DNA of 26,983 bases, from assembly GCA_964574935.1 (NCBI GenBank), contig CAZNOZ010000030.1, positions 1 to 26,983 on the forward strand. The letters are read 5' to 3'. A model generated the notes under the pieces. That model made no database searches. It was not told the origin of the DNA and worked only from the letters and a program-made list of their open reading frames with translations. Both the position numbers and the translations under genes were made by a program. This document shows, one piece after another, positions 1 to 8,542 of this stretch. How positions within the stretch are numbered: the stretch's first letter is position 1; each line of letters opens with the position of its first letter. This DNA comes from JBBECE01 sp964574935 (GTDB taxonomy: Bacteria > Pseudomonadota > Alphaproteobacteria > Rhizobiales > Devosiaceae).

Positions 1-1
1 C

Positions 2-1476
<1,475 letters not shown>

Positions 1477-1480
<4 letters not shown>

Positions 1481-1839
1481 CCGTGCTCGGCCTCGAACAT
1501 GTCCAACTCGCCATGCCGCCGGGCGCCGAGGACCAGGCGCGCGCCTTCTATGCCGGGCTGCTTGGCATGAGCGAGGTCGACAAGCCGGCCAGCCTCGCCG
1601 GTCGCGGTGGCTGCTGGTTCGCGTCCGCCGCCGCCCGGGTGCATCTGGGCGTCGAGGCGGCCTTCCGGCCGGCCCGCAAGGCGCACCCGGCGCTGCTGGT
1701 CGACGACCTCGCCCCTCTCGTCGACCGCCTGCGGGAGGCGGGCCATGAGATCGTCTCGGACCTGCCCCTGGAGGGGTTCGAGCGCATCCACACGGCCGAC
1801 CCTTTCGGCAATCGCATCGAACTGATGCAGAAGGTGTAA
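1477..1839 (+). CDS. VOC-superfamily (glyoxalase/bleomycin-resistance fold) protein
   Basis: A 120-residue single-module protein of the vicinal oxygen chelate fold. It opens with LEHVQLAMP, where the His is a typical first metal ligand, and has the arm AFYAGLLGMSEV. A central strand reads VHLGVE and the protein closes with DPFGNRIELMQ, whose Glu is the usual last metal ligand. The length matches half-size members that dimerise to form the active site. The GTG start overlaps the carB stop by four bases, which suggests coupled translation. The family includes glyoxalase I, dioxygenases and resistance proteins, and nothing here fixes the substrate. A VOC gene in direct overlap with carB is not part of pyrimidine synthesis. 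With the next gene it appears to be an addition at the end of the carB operon. Confidence 0.85.
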
Positions 1840-1895
1840 GCGGCCCGGCCGCCGACGCACGCATCCACCGCAACGCCACGGGGAGGCGCATCGCC

Positions 1896-2564
1896 GTGAG
1901 TTTCGACGATCCCGCGGCGGTGGCGCACGACGCGGAAGGGCCGCCGCGGCTCGTGCCGGGTTTTGCGGACATGCAGCGCATGGCGCTCATTGTGCTCGCG
2001 GAGCGTGCGCCGGCCGATGCGCAGGTCCTGGTCGTCGGCGCCGGCGGCGGGCTCGAAATGAAGGTCTTCGCCGAGGCGCAGCCCGGCTGGCGACTAACCG
2101 GGGTCGATCCGTCGTCGGAAATGCTGAAGCTCGCCGCGGACGTCCTGGGACCGCTCGCATCCAGGGTCGACCTGATCGAAGGCGACATCCGGGCGGCGCC
2201 TTCCGGCCCTTACGATGCCGCGACCTGCCTGTTGACGCTTCACATTCTCGACGCCGAGCGCCGATTGCTGACCCTCCGCGACATCCGCTCCCTGCTCAAG
2301 CCCGGCGCGCCGTTCGTGATCGCCCATCACAGCTTTTCGCAAACCCCGGGTGATCGGGAACGGTGGCTCGAGCGCTATGCCCCCTTTGCGGTATCCTCCG
2401 GCGTGCCGCCCGAAAACGCCGAACGCGCGAGCGCCGCGATCGGCGCCAGGCTGCCCGTCCTTTCGCCCGAGCACGACGAGCGGCTTCTCGGGGATGCGGG
2501 CTTCGGCGACATTGCGCTTTTCTATGCCGGGTTCACGTTCCGCGGCTGGGTCGCCTACGCCTGA
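1896..2564 (+). CDS. Class I SAM-dependent methyltransferase
   Basis: A 222-residue cytosolic protein with a Rossmann-type methyltransferase core. Motif I is VLVVGAGGGLEM (about residues 44-55). The acidic residue that binds the SAM ribose is in GVDPSSEML (69-77), and motif II lies in VDLIEGDI (91-98). A following strand, YDAATCLLTLHIL (106-118), fits motif IV. The start is GTG, chosen because GGGAGG (1881-1886) lies nine bases upstream. The substrate cannot be told from sequence; the general look is that of ubiE/trans-aconitate-type small-molecule methyltransferases. It lies 56 bases after the VOC gene on the same strand, so the two may be cotranscribed. A decayed copy of the carB 3' end follows it directly, which suggests this gene and the VOC gene arrived together. 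Confidence 0.85.
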   Translation: MSFDDPAAVAHDAEGPPRLVPGFADMQRMALIVLAERAPADAQVLVVGAGGGLEMKVFAEAQPGWRLTGVDPSSEMLKLAADVLGPLASRVDLIEGDIRAAPSGPYDAATCLLTLHILDAERRLLTLRDIRSLLKPGAPFVIAHHSFSQTPGDRERWLERYAPFAVSSGVPPENAERASAAIGARLPVLSPEHDERLLGDAGFGDIALFYAGFTFRGWVAYA

Positions 2565-2573
2565 GGGCCAGGC

Positions 2574-2630
2574 GTGCGCCGCCCCGGCGCGGTCGGCGTC
2601 AAGTCGCTGCAAGCGTATCTCGCGGCCTGA
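2574..2630 (+). pseudogene. Remnant of a second carB 3' end
   Basis: Just after the methyltransferase stop lies a stretch that translates as RRPGAVGVKSLQAYLAA followed by a stop. This matches the true CarB C-terminus RRAGPFGVKSLQEYFAA at 1430-1480. By hand alignment of 57 bases (1424-1480 against 2574-2630) I count 46 identical positions and no gaps, with the stop codon aligned. It has no start codon and no upstream carB sequence, so it cannot be a gene. It is best read as a leftover from an insertion or allele exchange at the end of carB. The roughly 80% identity, with many third-position changes, suggests the two copies come from diverged alleles and not from a recent duplication. Confidence 0.75.
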
Positions 2631-2657
2631 TCTGTCCCCAGGTCGTCCCCAGAACGT

Positions 2658-2686
2658 TTGCCAGCGCTCGCCGTTGGTCCTATAAA
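2658..2686 (+). promoter_or_regulatory. Near-consensus sigma-70 promoter for the cold-shock gene
   Basis: TTGCCA (2658-2663) and TATAAA (2681-2686) are separated by exactly 17 bases, each five of six to consensus. Transcription would start near 2693, giving a leader of about 140 bases before the cold-shock gene at 2833. A second weaker candidate, CTGACG (2744-2749) with GATAAT (2768-2773) and an 18-base spacer, would give a leader of about 50 bases. Long leaders that act as thermosensors are known for cspA-type genes. The promoter is inferred from sequence only. Confidence 0.55.
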
Positions 2687-2832
2687 TGACAGGTCGAACT
2701 TGAGGCCGGACGACTTGGCCCCGCGAATCATTGCTCGCGACTGCTGACGCTTCCCCTCTAGGCTTTCGATAATCCTCGCTTCCGATCGTCGGGAGCGGAA
2801 AACGCCAGTCTATCGTGAAAGGATACTCATCC

Positions 2833-3045
2833 ATGCCGACCGGCACCGTGAAATGGTTCAACGGCCAGAAGGGCTATGGCTTCATCCAGCCGGACGAGGG
2901 CGGCAACGACGTCTTCGTGCATATTTCCGCCGTCGAGCGCTCCGGTATGCAGCGCCTCGACGAGGGACAGAAAGTCAACTACGAGATCGTGCTCGACCAG
3001 CGGACCGGCAAGTCCGCCGCCGACAATCTCACCCCGGCCGAATAG
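2833..3045 (+). CDS. Cold-shock domain protein (CspA family)
   Basis: A 70-residue single cold-shock domain protein, an OB-fold that binds single-stranded nucleic acid and acts as an RNA chaperone. RNP1 is KGYGFIQ (about residues 14-20) and RNP2 is DVFVHIS (27-33), both intact, and the N-terminal GTVKWFN is typical. The ATG at 2833 was chosen because AAAGGA (2818-2823) lies nine bases upstream and the protein then starts at the usual MPTGTVKWFN. It has its own promoter and a clear downstream hairpin terminator, so it is a single-gene unit. The 3' end overlaps the stop region of the opposite-strand sugar dehydrogenase gene by 17 bases. Confidence 0.95.
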   Translation: MPTGTVKWFNGQKGYGFIQPDEGGNDVFVHISAVERSGMQRLDEGQKVNYEIVLDQRTGKSAADNLTPAE

Positions 3046-4264
3046 GCCACCTTCGCGTCAAGCCATCCGGCGCCCTTCGGGGCGCCGTTTTCGTTTCCCG
3101 GCGCCGCCCCGGCGTGATCCGGATAATCGCTCCCGGGTCCTCGTCGGTGACCAGCCAGATCGCGCCGTCAGGCCCCACCCGCACGTCGCGGATGCGCCCG
3201 AAGGCGCCTTTGAACAGCCGCTCCTCGCCGACCACCCGGTCGCCATCCATTTCCAGGCGCGCCACGAGCTCGAATTTCAGCGCCCCGACCAGCAGGTCGC
3301 CCCGCCATTGCGGGAACATTTCGCCCTCGTAGAAGCTGAGCCCCGACGGCGCGATCGAGGGATCCCAGTAATAGACCGGCTGTTCCATGCCCGGGGCCGC
3401 CGTGCCGATCCCGATCTGCCCGCCGCCATAATGTTGCCCGTACGAGATCACCGGCCATCCGTAGTTGCGCCCCCGCTCCTCCTTGTTGATCTCGTCGCCC
3501 CCCATCGCCCCGTGCTCGACCGTCCACAGCGATCCGTCCGAAGCCCGGATGGTCGCCCCTTGCGGATTGCGGTGGCCGATCGACCACAACGCATCCGCCC
3601 CGGCACGGCCGACAAATGGATTGTCGGCCGGGATCGAGCCGTCCGGCCCGATCCGCACCACGCCGCCGGCGAGATCGTCGGCATCCTGGGCGCGATCGGC
3701 GTCCCCACGATCGCCGAGGGTGACGAAGAGATTGCCGTCCCGGGCGATGGCGATTCGCGAGCCGAACTGGATGCGGTTCGGCGTCGACCGGTCCATTTCG
3801 AAGATCACGCGCTGGTCGACAAGCCGCCCGTTCATGCCCTCGATTTGCAGGGTTGCCGCCATCACCGCGGTGCCCGCCCCGCCCGGGCCGGGCTTGGCGT
3901 AGCTCACATAGACCCGCCCCGACGCCGCAAAATCCGGGCCGAGCGCGATATCCAGCAGGCCCCCCTGCCCCCGCGCCCAGACCTCCGGCACTCCGACGAC
4001 CGGCGCGCCCACGACCCCGTTGCGGACGATCCGCAGCCGTCCCGGGCGCTCGGTGACCAGCAAACCGCCGTCGGGCAGGAAGCCCAGCGCCCAGGGGTGC
4101 ACCAGCCCGCTGGCGACGATCTCGGCCGTCACCGGCCCGGCGCTGGTCTCGAACACCTGCTGGCCCAGCGCCGGCCCGCCGCCCGCAGCCGCGCCCACCG
4201 CCAGCGCCACCCAAAACGCCATCGGCGCGCCACCCCGCCGTTTCGTCGCCATCTCCGAATTCAT
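3029..4264 (-). CDS. PQQ-dependent sugar (aldose) dehydrogenase-like secreted beta-propeller
   Basis: A 411-residue exported protein of the soluble glucose/sorbosone dehydrogenase (YliI/Asd-like) family, which oxidises aldoses in the periplasm with PQQ. A signal peptide covers about residues 1-35. Family motifs follow: HPWALGFLPDG (56-66), TLGDRGDADRAQ (182-193), GHRNPQG (230-236), EHGAMGGDEIN (250-260) and RNYGWPVISYG (266-276). The residue just before FGSR (167-170) is Gln166 (codon 3767-3769), where relatives usually have the His that acts as catalytic base, so activity is uncertain. The last ~25 residues are Arg/Pro-rich and read through the cold-shock terminator, which looks like a lost stop codon. 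The start is either ATG 4264 or ATG 4252; neither has a well-spaced ribosome site. Confidence 0.88.
   Translation of the reverse strand: MNSEMATKRRGGAPMAFWVALAVGAAAGGGPALGQQVFETSAGPVTAEIVASGLVHPWALGFLPDGGLLVTERPGRLRIVRNGVVGAPVVGVPEVWARGQGGLLDIALGPDFAASGRVYVSYAKPGPGGAGTAVMAATLQIEGMNGRLVDQRVIFEMDRSTPNRIQFGSRIAIARDGNLFVTLGDRGDADRAQDADDLAGGVVRIGPDGSIPADNPFVGRAGADALWSIGHRNPQGATIRASDGSLWTVEHGAMGGDEINKEERGRNYGWPVISYGQHYGGGQIGIGTAAPGMEQPVYYWDPSIAPSGLSFYEGEMFPQWRGDLLVGALKFELVARLEMDGDRVVGEERLFKGAFGRIRDVRVGPDGAIWLVTDEDPGAIIRITPGRRRETKTAPRRAPDGLTRRWPIRPG
3068..3096 (+). terminator. Rho-independent terminator of the cold-shock gene
   Basis: A perfect 8-bp stem, CGGCGCCC (3068-3075) with GGGCGCCG (3080-3087), is closed by a TTCG tetraloop and followed by TTTTCGTTT. 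It lies 22 bases after the cold-shock stop codon. It also lies inside the 3' end of the convergent sugar dehydrogenase reading frame, where it encodes part of an unusual C-terminal extension. Confidence 0.9.
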
Positions 4265-4431
4265 GGGCCAAAGCTAAGCAAATCGGCCGCCGACTTGAAA
4301 ACTGGCCGCTGAACACCAAACTGTGATGTGGCCCGCCGCGCCGGCACCGCGCTCCTAGGGGTTTCCCGCGGGCAGTTTTGCCTTAAGCCGGCGGCGAATC
4401 TTCGGTAAGATCGGTTTCGCGCGAGTGGGTC

Positions 4432-4469
4432 GTCGGCTTGGAGAGTATCTCGACAGGCCGGCTTTTTTT
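4432..4469 (+). terminator. Terminator-like hairpin in the greA leader
   Basis: GTCGGC (4432-4437) pairs with GCCGGC (4457-4462) with one G-U pair. An inner GAGA/TCTC stem sits above it, and seven T residues follow directly (4463-4469). No plus-strand gene lies between 3045 and this point, so it probably ends short transcripts started from the greA promoter. In E. coli the greA leader yields the short GraL RNAs at an equivalent terminator (established knowledge); the match here is in layout only. A weak promoter candidate is TTAAGC (4383-4388) with TAAGAT (4406-4411), 17 bases apart. Confidence 0.55.
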
Positions 4470-4528
4470 GTTGCCGAAGCGCCGGCGCCTCCCGCCGCGC
4501 GCGCGCAGATTTCAAGGAGGGGACAGCC

Positions 4529-5002
4529 ATGGACAAGATCCCCATGACACCGGATGGACACGCCACGCTGAGCGAGGAGCTCAAGCGGCGGGTTTCGGTC
4601 GAGCGCCCGCGGATCATCCAGGCGATCGCCGACGCCCGCGGCCATGGCGATTTGTCGGAGAACGCCGAGTACCACACCGCCAAGGACGCCCAGGGCTACA
4701 ACGAGAGCCGCATCGCCGATCTCGAATCGATCCTGGCGCTGGCCGACGTCATCGACGTGACCAAACTGACCGGCAAGACGGTCAAGTTCGGCGCCACCGT
4801 CACCATCGTCGACGAGGACACCGAGCAGAAGAAGAAGGTGATGCTGGTCGGCGACCCGGAGGCCGACGCCGGCAACGGCAGGATCTCGATCTCCTCGCCG
4901 CTGGCCCGCGCCATGATCGGCAAGTCGGTCGGCGAATCGATCGAGGTCACCGCCCCCGGCGGCGCCCGCGCCTACGAAATTCTCAGGATCGTCTACAAGT
5001 AG
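4529..5002 (+). CDS. greA: Transcription elongation factor GreA
   Basis: A 157-residue protein that enters the RNA polymerase secondary channel and stimulates cleavage of backtracked transcripts. It has the N-terminal coiled coil, with the tip HGDLSENAEYHTAK carrying Asp41 and Glu44, the two acidic residues that hold the catalytic Mg2+ in E. coli GreA, at the same positions. The C-terminal FKBP-like domain is complete and contains KFGATVTIVDED and APGGARAYEIL. The start at ATG 4529 follows AAGGAGGGG with good spacing. A strong terminator follows, so greA and trxB are separate units although adjacent. A terminator-like hairpin 60 bases before the start may limit expression. Conserved family, full length, no anomalies. 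Confidence 0.98.
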   Translation: MDKIPMTPDGHATLSEELKRRVSVERPRIIQAIADARGHGDLSENAEYHTAKDAQGYNESRIADLESILALADVIDVTKLTGKTVKFGATVTIVDEDTEQKKKVMLVGDPEADAGNGRISISSPLARAMIGKSVGESIEVTAPGGARAYEILRIVYK

Positions 5003-5017
5003 CCCCGACGAGCCGCC

Positions 5018-5044
5018 GCCGGCGGGTCCGCCCGCCGGCTTTTT
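5018..5044 (+). terminator. Rho-independent terminator of greA
   Basis: A perfect 9-bp stem, GCCGGCGGG (5018-5026) with CCCGCCGGC (5031-5039), has a four-base loop and a TTTTT tract. It begins 15 bases after the greA stop and ends 36 bases before trxB. Confidence 0.92.
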
Positions 5045-5080
5045 GTACCGACTGGTATCGCCGCGCCCGGGAGACGGCCA

Positions 5081-6031
5081 ATGCACGCACGCGTTCTCAT
5101 CATCGGCTCTGGCCCGGCCGGCTACACCGCCGGCATCTACGCCGCGCGCGCCATGCTCGAGCCGGTTCTGGTTTCCGGTTTCCAGCCGGGTGGCCAGATG
5201 ACCATCACAACGGACGTCGAGAACTATCCCGGCTTCGGCGACGTCATCCAGGGCCCCTGGCTGATGGAGCAGATGCGGGCCCAGGCCGAACATGTCGGCA
5301 CGACGATCCTGGCCGACACTATCACCGCGGTCGATTTCTCCCGCGCCCCGTTCACGCTCACCGGCGACGGCGATAAGGGCTACACCGCCGACGCCGTCAT
5401 CGTGGCCACCGGCGCCCAGGCCAAATGGCTGGAGCTGCCCTCCGAGCAGCGCCTGCGCGGCCACGGGGTCTCGGCCTGCGCGACCTGCGACGGCTTCTTC
5501 CACCGCGACCGGCAGGTCGTCGTGGTCGGCGGCGGCAACACCGCCGTCGAGGAGGCGCTGTTCCTGACCAATTTCGCCGCCAAGGTCACCGTCATCCACC
5601 GCCGCGACGAATTCAGGGCCGAGCGCATCCTGCAGGAACGGCTGTTTCAGAACCCCAAGATCGAGGTGATGTGGAACACCGAGCTCGAGGAGGTTTTGGG
5701 CGACGGCACCCCGCCCGCGGTCACCGGCGCCCGGGTGCGCAACAACCTGACCGGCGAGACCAGCGAGCTCGGCGCCTCCGGGGTCTTCATCTCGATCGGC
5801 CACGCGCCGGCCACGGAGATTTTCGAGGGCCAGCTCAAAATGAAAGACGGCGGCTACATCGTCACCGCCCCCGATTCCACCGCCACCTCGGTGCCCGGCG
5901 TCTTCGCGGCCGGTGACGTCTCCGACGAGGTATTCCGGCAGGCCGTCACCGCCGCCGGCATGGGCTGCATGGCGGCGCTGGAGGCGGAGAAGTTTCTCGC
6001 CGCCCGCCATCTCGCCGAGGCCGCGCAGTAG
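5081..6031 (+). CDS. trxB: Thioredoxin-disulfide reductase
   Basis: A 316-residue cytosolic flavoenzyme that passes electrons from NADPH to thioredoxin. The FAD-binding motif GSGPAGYTAG (9-18) is at the N-terminus. The redox pair is CATC (133-136), followed by DGFFHRD. The NADPH site is GGGNTAVEEA (150-159), with HRRDEFRAE (173-181) contacting the 2'-phosphate. The second FAD motif is GVFAAGDV near the C-terminus. The ATG at 5081 follows GGGAGA at a good distance. The length is that of the low-molecular-weight bacterial enzyme. A LysR gene starts 23 bases after its stop with no terminator between, so the two probably form one transcript. Confidence 0.97.
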   Translation: MHARVLIIGSGPAGYTAGIYAARAMLEPVLVSGFQPGGQMTITTDVENYPGFGDVIQGPWLMEQMRAQAEHVGTTILADTITAVDFSRAPFTLTGDGDKGYTADAVIVATGAQAKWLELPSEQRLRGHGVSACATCDGFFHRDRQVVVVGGGNTAVEEALFLTNFAAKVTVIHRRDEFRAERILQERLFQNPKIEVMWNTELEEVLGDGTPPAVTGARVRNNLTGETSELGASGVFISIGHAPATEIFEGQLKMKDGGYIVTAPDSTATSVPGVFAAGDVSDEVFRQAVTAAGMGCMAALEAEKFLAARHLAEAAQ

Positions 6032-6054
6032 CGTCGCGATCGCCGGGGGGCGCC

Positions 6055-6948
6055 ATGCTCGACTGGGACAAGTTGCGCATTTTCCACGCCGCCGCCGAGG
6101 CCGGCAGCTTCACCCATGCCGGTGAGGCGCTCGGCATGAGTCAGTCGGCGGTCTCCCGCCAGGTCTCCTCGCTGGAGGAGGATCTGGGATTGAAGCTGTT
6201 CATCCGCCACGCCCGCGGCCTGGTTCTCACCGAAGTCGGCGAGCAGCTCTTCCGCACCGCCCACCGCATGAGCTGGGACCTCAAATCGGTCGAAGAGCAG
6301 ATCTCCGAGGCCCGCGACGAGCCCTCGGGCCGCCTCATCGTCAACACGACCGTGGGTTTCGGGTCGACCTGGCTGACCGCGCGCATCCACGAATTCATCA
6401 ACCTGTATCCCTCGATCCAGCTCGAGATCAAACTCACCGACGCCGAGCTCGATCTGGCGATGCGCGACGCCGACGTCGCCATCCGCCTGCACCGGCCCGT
6501 CCAGTCCGAAATGATCCAGCGCAAGCTGTTCACGGTGCACTTCCACATCTTCGCGACGCGCAAATATGTCGAAAAGCACGGCACCCCGCAGACCGCCGCC
6601 GATCTCGACAATCACCGCATCATCACGTTCGGCGAGCCGGTGCCCGCCTATCTCGGCGAGGTCAACCATCTCGAGCGGCTCGGCCGCGAGGACGGCACCG
6701 CCCGCCCGCCGGCGCTCCGGGTCAACGCCATCTTCGGCATGCTGCAGGCGGTCCGCCAGGACATCGGCATCGCCATGCTGCCCGACTACATCGTCGAGGA
6801 GGAGCCGAACCTCGTGCGCATCCTGGACGAGGCCGAGCTGCCGGAATTCGAGACCTTTTTCGTCTATCCCCCCGCCCTGAAGAATTCCAAGCGCGTCGGC
6901 GTCTTCCGCGATTTTCTGGTCTCCAAATCCCGCCACTGGTCCTACTAG
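6055..6948 (+). CDS. LysR-family transcriptional regulator
   Basis: A 297-residue LysR-type regulator. The winged helix-turn-helix occupies about residues 4-62, with the recognition region SQSAVSRQVSSLEEDLG (29-45) and the wing residues RHARGLVLTEVGEQ. The remaining ~200 residues form the periplasmic-binding-protein-like effector domain; the effector is unknown. It follows trxB after 23 bases with a G-rich ribosome site, so it is probably cotranscribed. A LysR gene after trxB recurs in alphaproteobacteria, and control of redox genes is a fair guess but is not shown by the sequence. No clear terminator follows directly; the next strong plus-strand terminator is at 7363. Confidence 0.93.
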   Translation: MLDWDKLRIFHAAAEAGSFTHAGEALGMSQSAVSRQVSSLEEDLGLKLFIRHARGLVLTEVGEQLFRTAHRMSWDLKSVEEQISEARDEPSGRLIVNTTVGFGSTWLTARIHEFINLYPSIQLEIKLTDAELDLAMRDADVAIRLHRPVQSEMIQRKLFTVHFHIFATRKYVEKHGTPQTAADLDNHRIITFGEPVPAYLGEVNHLERLGREDGTARPPALRVNAIFGMLQAVRQDIGIAMLPDYIVEEEPNLVRILDEAELPEFETFFVYPPALKNSKRVGVFRDFLVSKSRHWSY

Positions 6949-7477
6949 GAAGCGGCGGCGCTTCAGCCATGCGCCCGGTGCATGGCAGACCCTCGCCCAA
7001 ATCAGTGGCAGGGTGCGGCGCCTGATGGAATATTGGGCAAACGAACGCCGCAGCACGCCGCCCAGCCTCCTCCCTTGGCGCCTGCGGCCGACGGCTCCGG
7101 GGGCAATTCTCCGGTTCGGGCTCCGCTCTCCCCTCGAGCGGGGCCCGTTTGCCGGAAGCGACAACCCCCAGCCCCGCGAAATCCGCATGGCAAGTATGAG
7201 CCCCGGGGGCTTGCCCAAAACGTTTTAGTGATTATCCTTCGAACCTCGCACGGGCAACGATCCTCCTCCCTCGCGGCCCGCGGCGAGACGGGCGGAAAGC
7301 CATTCGACCTCCCTCGTGGCTTTCCGCCAAACTTCAATGACTAGGGGTGTCCCCCAATCTCAGGCTCCGTCCACCGGACGGAGCCTTTTCTTTGTGCCCG
7401 GCCCGGCGCCGGCCGCACCGCGGCCGAAGGCCCGGTCGCGGGACGCGAAAATGTCGACGGGCGCGCCGCGCCCTCAG
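6949..7477. other. Intergenic region with several strong hairpins, no convincing gene
   Basis: I see no credible protein gene in these 529 bases; the open frames look like GC-rich chance frames. The region holds three notable structures before the terminator at 7363. One is an 11-bp stem with one G-U pair (7118-7128 with 7136-7146). The second is a perfect 12-bp inverted repeat GGCGGAAAGCCA/TGGCTTTCCGCC (7291-7302 with 7317-7328). The third is a small GGGG/CCCC hairpin near 7344-7355. A palindrome AAAACGTTTT lies at 7217-7226. The series of stems ending in a terminator would fit a small RNA or a long lysR 3' end. I match it to no known RNA family. Confidence 0.4.
7363..7393 (+). terminator. 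Strong Rho-independent terminator with no assigned upstream gene
   Basis: A perfect 10-bp stem, GGCTCCGTCC (7363-7372) with GGACGGAGCC (7376-7385), has loop ACC and is followed by TTTTCTTT. It works in the plus direction only, as there is no A-tract on its left side to serve the minus-strand msrP. The nearest plus-strand gene, lysR, ends 414 bases upstream, so it may end an unannotated RNA. Confidence 0.85.
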
Positions 7478-8458
7478 CTAGCGGTAAAGAAGGTCGCCCA
7501 GCCCGGCCAGGTCGGCGTAGAGATCGACCACTTCCGGGGCGTAGCCGTTGAACAGGCGCGTGGGAATGCGCTCGTCGGTGTCGATGACCCGCTCGGTCGC
7601 CTGGCTCCAGCGCGGGTGCGGGACTTCCGGGTTGACGTTGGCCCAGAACCCGTACTCGGAGGGCTGCAGCGTCTCCCAGAAGCTCACCGGCCGCTCGTCG
7701 GTGAACGTCACCCTGACGATCGACTTGATCGACTTGAACCCGAATTTCCACGGCAGGTGCAGCCGGATCGGCGCCCCCATGGAATTGGCGACGACCTTGC
7801 CGTAGGCGCCCACGACAATCAGCGGCAGCTCGTTCATCGCCTCCGTGATCGTCACCCCCTCCACATAGGGCCAGGGGTACCAGGGCTGGGTGCGGATGCC
7901 GCTCGCCATCTCGGCGTCCCCGAAGGTCTCGAAACGCACGAATTTGACCTCCGACTTCGGCGACGCCATCTCCACCAGCTTGGCCAGCGGAAAGCCGATC
8001 CACGGCACCGTCATCGACCACGCTTCGACGCACCGGTGCCGGTAGAGCCGCTCTTCGAGCCCCATCTTGTTGATCAAATCGTCGACGTCGATGGTCGTGG
8101 GATTGTCCACCATTCCGTCGATGGTGATGGCCCAGGGCCGCGGCATGAGCTCGGCGGAGGCGGCCCGCGCGATCGATTTGTGGGAACCGTATTCGTAGAA
8201 GTTGTTGTAGGTGGTGTTGAGCGCCTCGGGGGTGATCGCGCGCTCGATTGTGTACGCCTCGTTGCGCTCCGCGGTGAGCACCATGCGCCCCTCGTCGTCC
8301 TGGGCGATCGCCGGCGGGCTCTGGTCGCAGGCGGCCAGGGCCGCCGCCGCGGCGAGGCTCGCCCCGCCGGCCATGATCTGCCGCCGGTTCAGGAACACCG
8401 ACTCCGGCGTCGCCTCGCGCTCGGGAATTTCCCAGCGCTTGCGGGTGCGAATGAGCAT
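7478..8458 (-). CDS. msrP: Protein-methionine-sulfoxide reductase catalytic subunit MsrP (YedY)
   Basis: A 326-residue periplasmic molybdopterin enzyme that repairs oxidised methionine in envelope proteins. The export signal has the twin-arginine motif NRRQIMAGG (24-32) and an Ala-rich hydrophobic stretch. The molybdenum ligand is Cys143 in YRHRCVEAWSM. Other family motifs are ELPLIVVGAYGK and GAPIRLHLPWKFGFKSIK. The signal ends in LAAC-D (41-45), which could be read as a lipobox, so membrane anchoring is possible but unproven. The ATG at 8458 follows AAGGGAGG. The heme membrane partner MsrQ, usually next to msrP, is not in this window. The gene lies 84 bases after the aminotransferase gene on the same strand, so they may share a transcript. 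Confidence 0.95.
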   Translation of the reverse strand: MLIRTRKRWEIPEREATPESVFLNRRQIMAGGASLAAAAALAACDQSPPAIAQDDEGRMVLTAERNEAYTIERAITPEALNTTYNNFYEYGSHKSIARAASAELMPRPWAITIDGMVDNPTTIDVDDLINKMGLEERLYRHRCVEAWSMTVPWIGFPLAKLVEMASPKSEVKFVRFETFGDAEMASGIRTQPWYPWPYVEGVTITEAMNELPLIVVGAYGKVVANSMGAPIRLHLPWKFGFKSIKSIVRVTFTDERPVSFWETLQPSEYGFWANVNPEVPHPRWSQATERVIDTDERIPTRLFNGYAPEVVDLYADLAGLGDLLYR

Positions 8459-8542
8459 GTGGCGCCTCCCTTGGTGGGGCGAAGTGGAGCGCCGATCAGG
8501 CCGACCGGCAAGTCATTCGCCGTCACATGCGCGTGAATGCGT

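Noticed and set aside
2876..4312. Long plus-strand frame opposite the sugar dehydrogenase gene
   Set aside because: Product is Arg/Pro/Ala-rich without motifs, while the minus strand has clear beta-propeller family motifs.
4355..6010. Minus-strand frame opposite greA and trxB
   Set aside because: GreA and TrxB are full-length conserved proteins on the plus strand; the minus frame has only Gly/Asp/Val-rich sequence without motifs.
7217..7226. AAAACGTTTT palindrome as an operator
   Set aside because: No gene start or promoter boxes at a fitting distance; a 10-base palindrome alone is weak evidence.
6982..7344. Protein-coding frames between lysR and msrP
   Set aside because: Arg/Pro/Gly-rich products on both strands without motifs or ribosome sites, over a hairpin-rich stretch.
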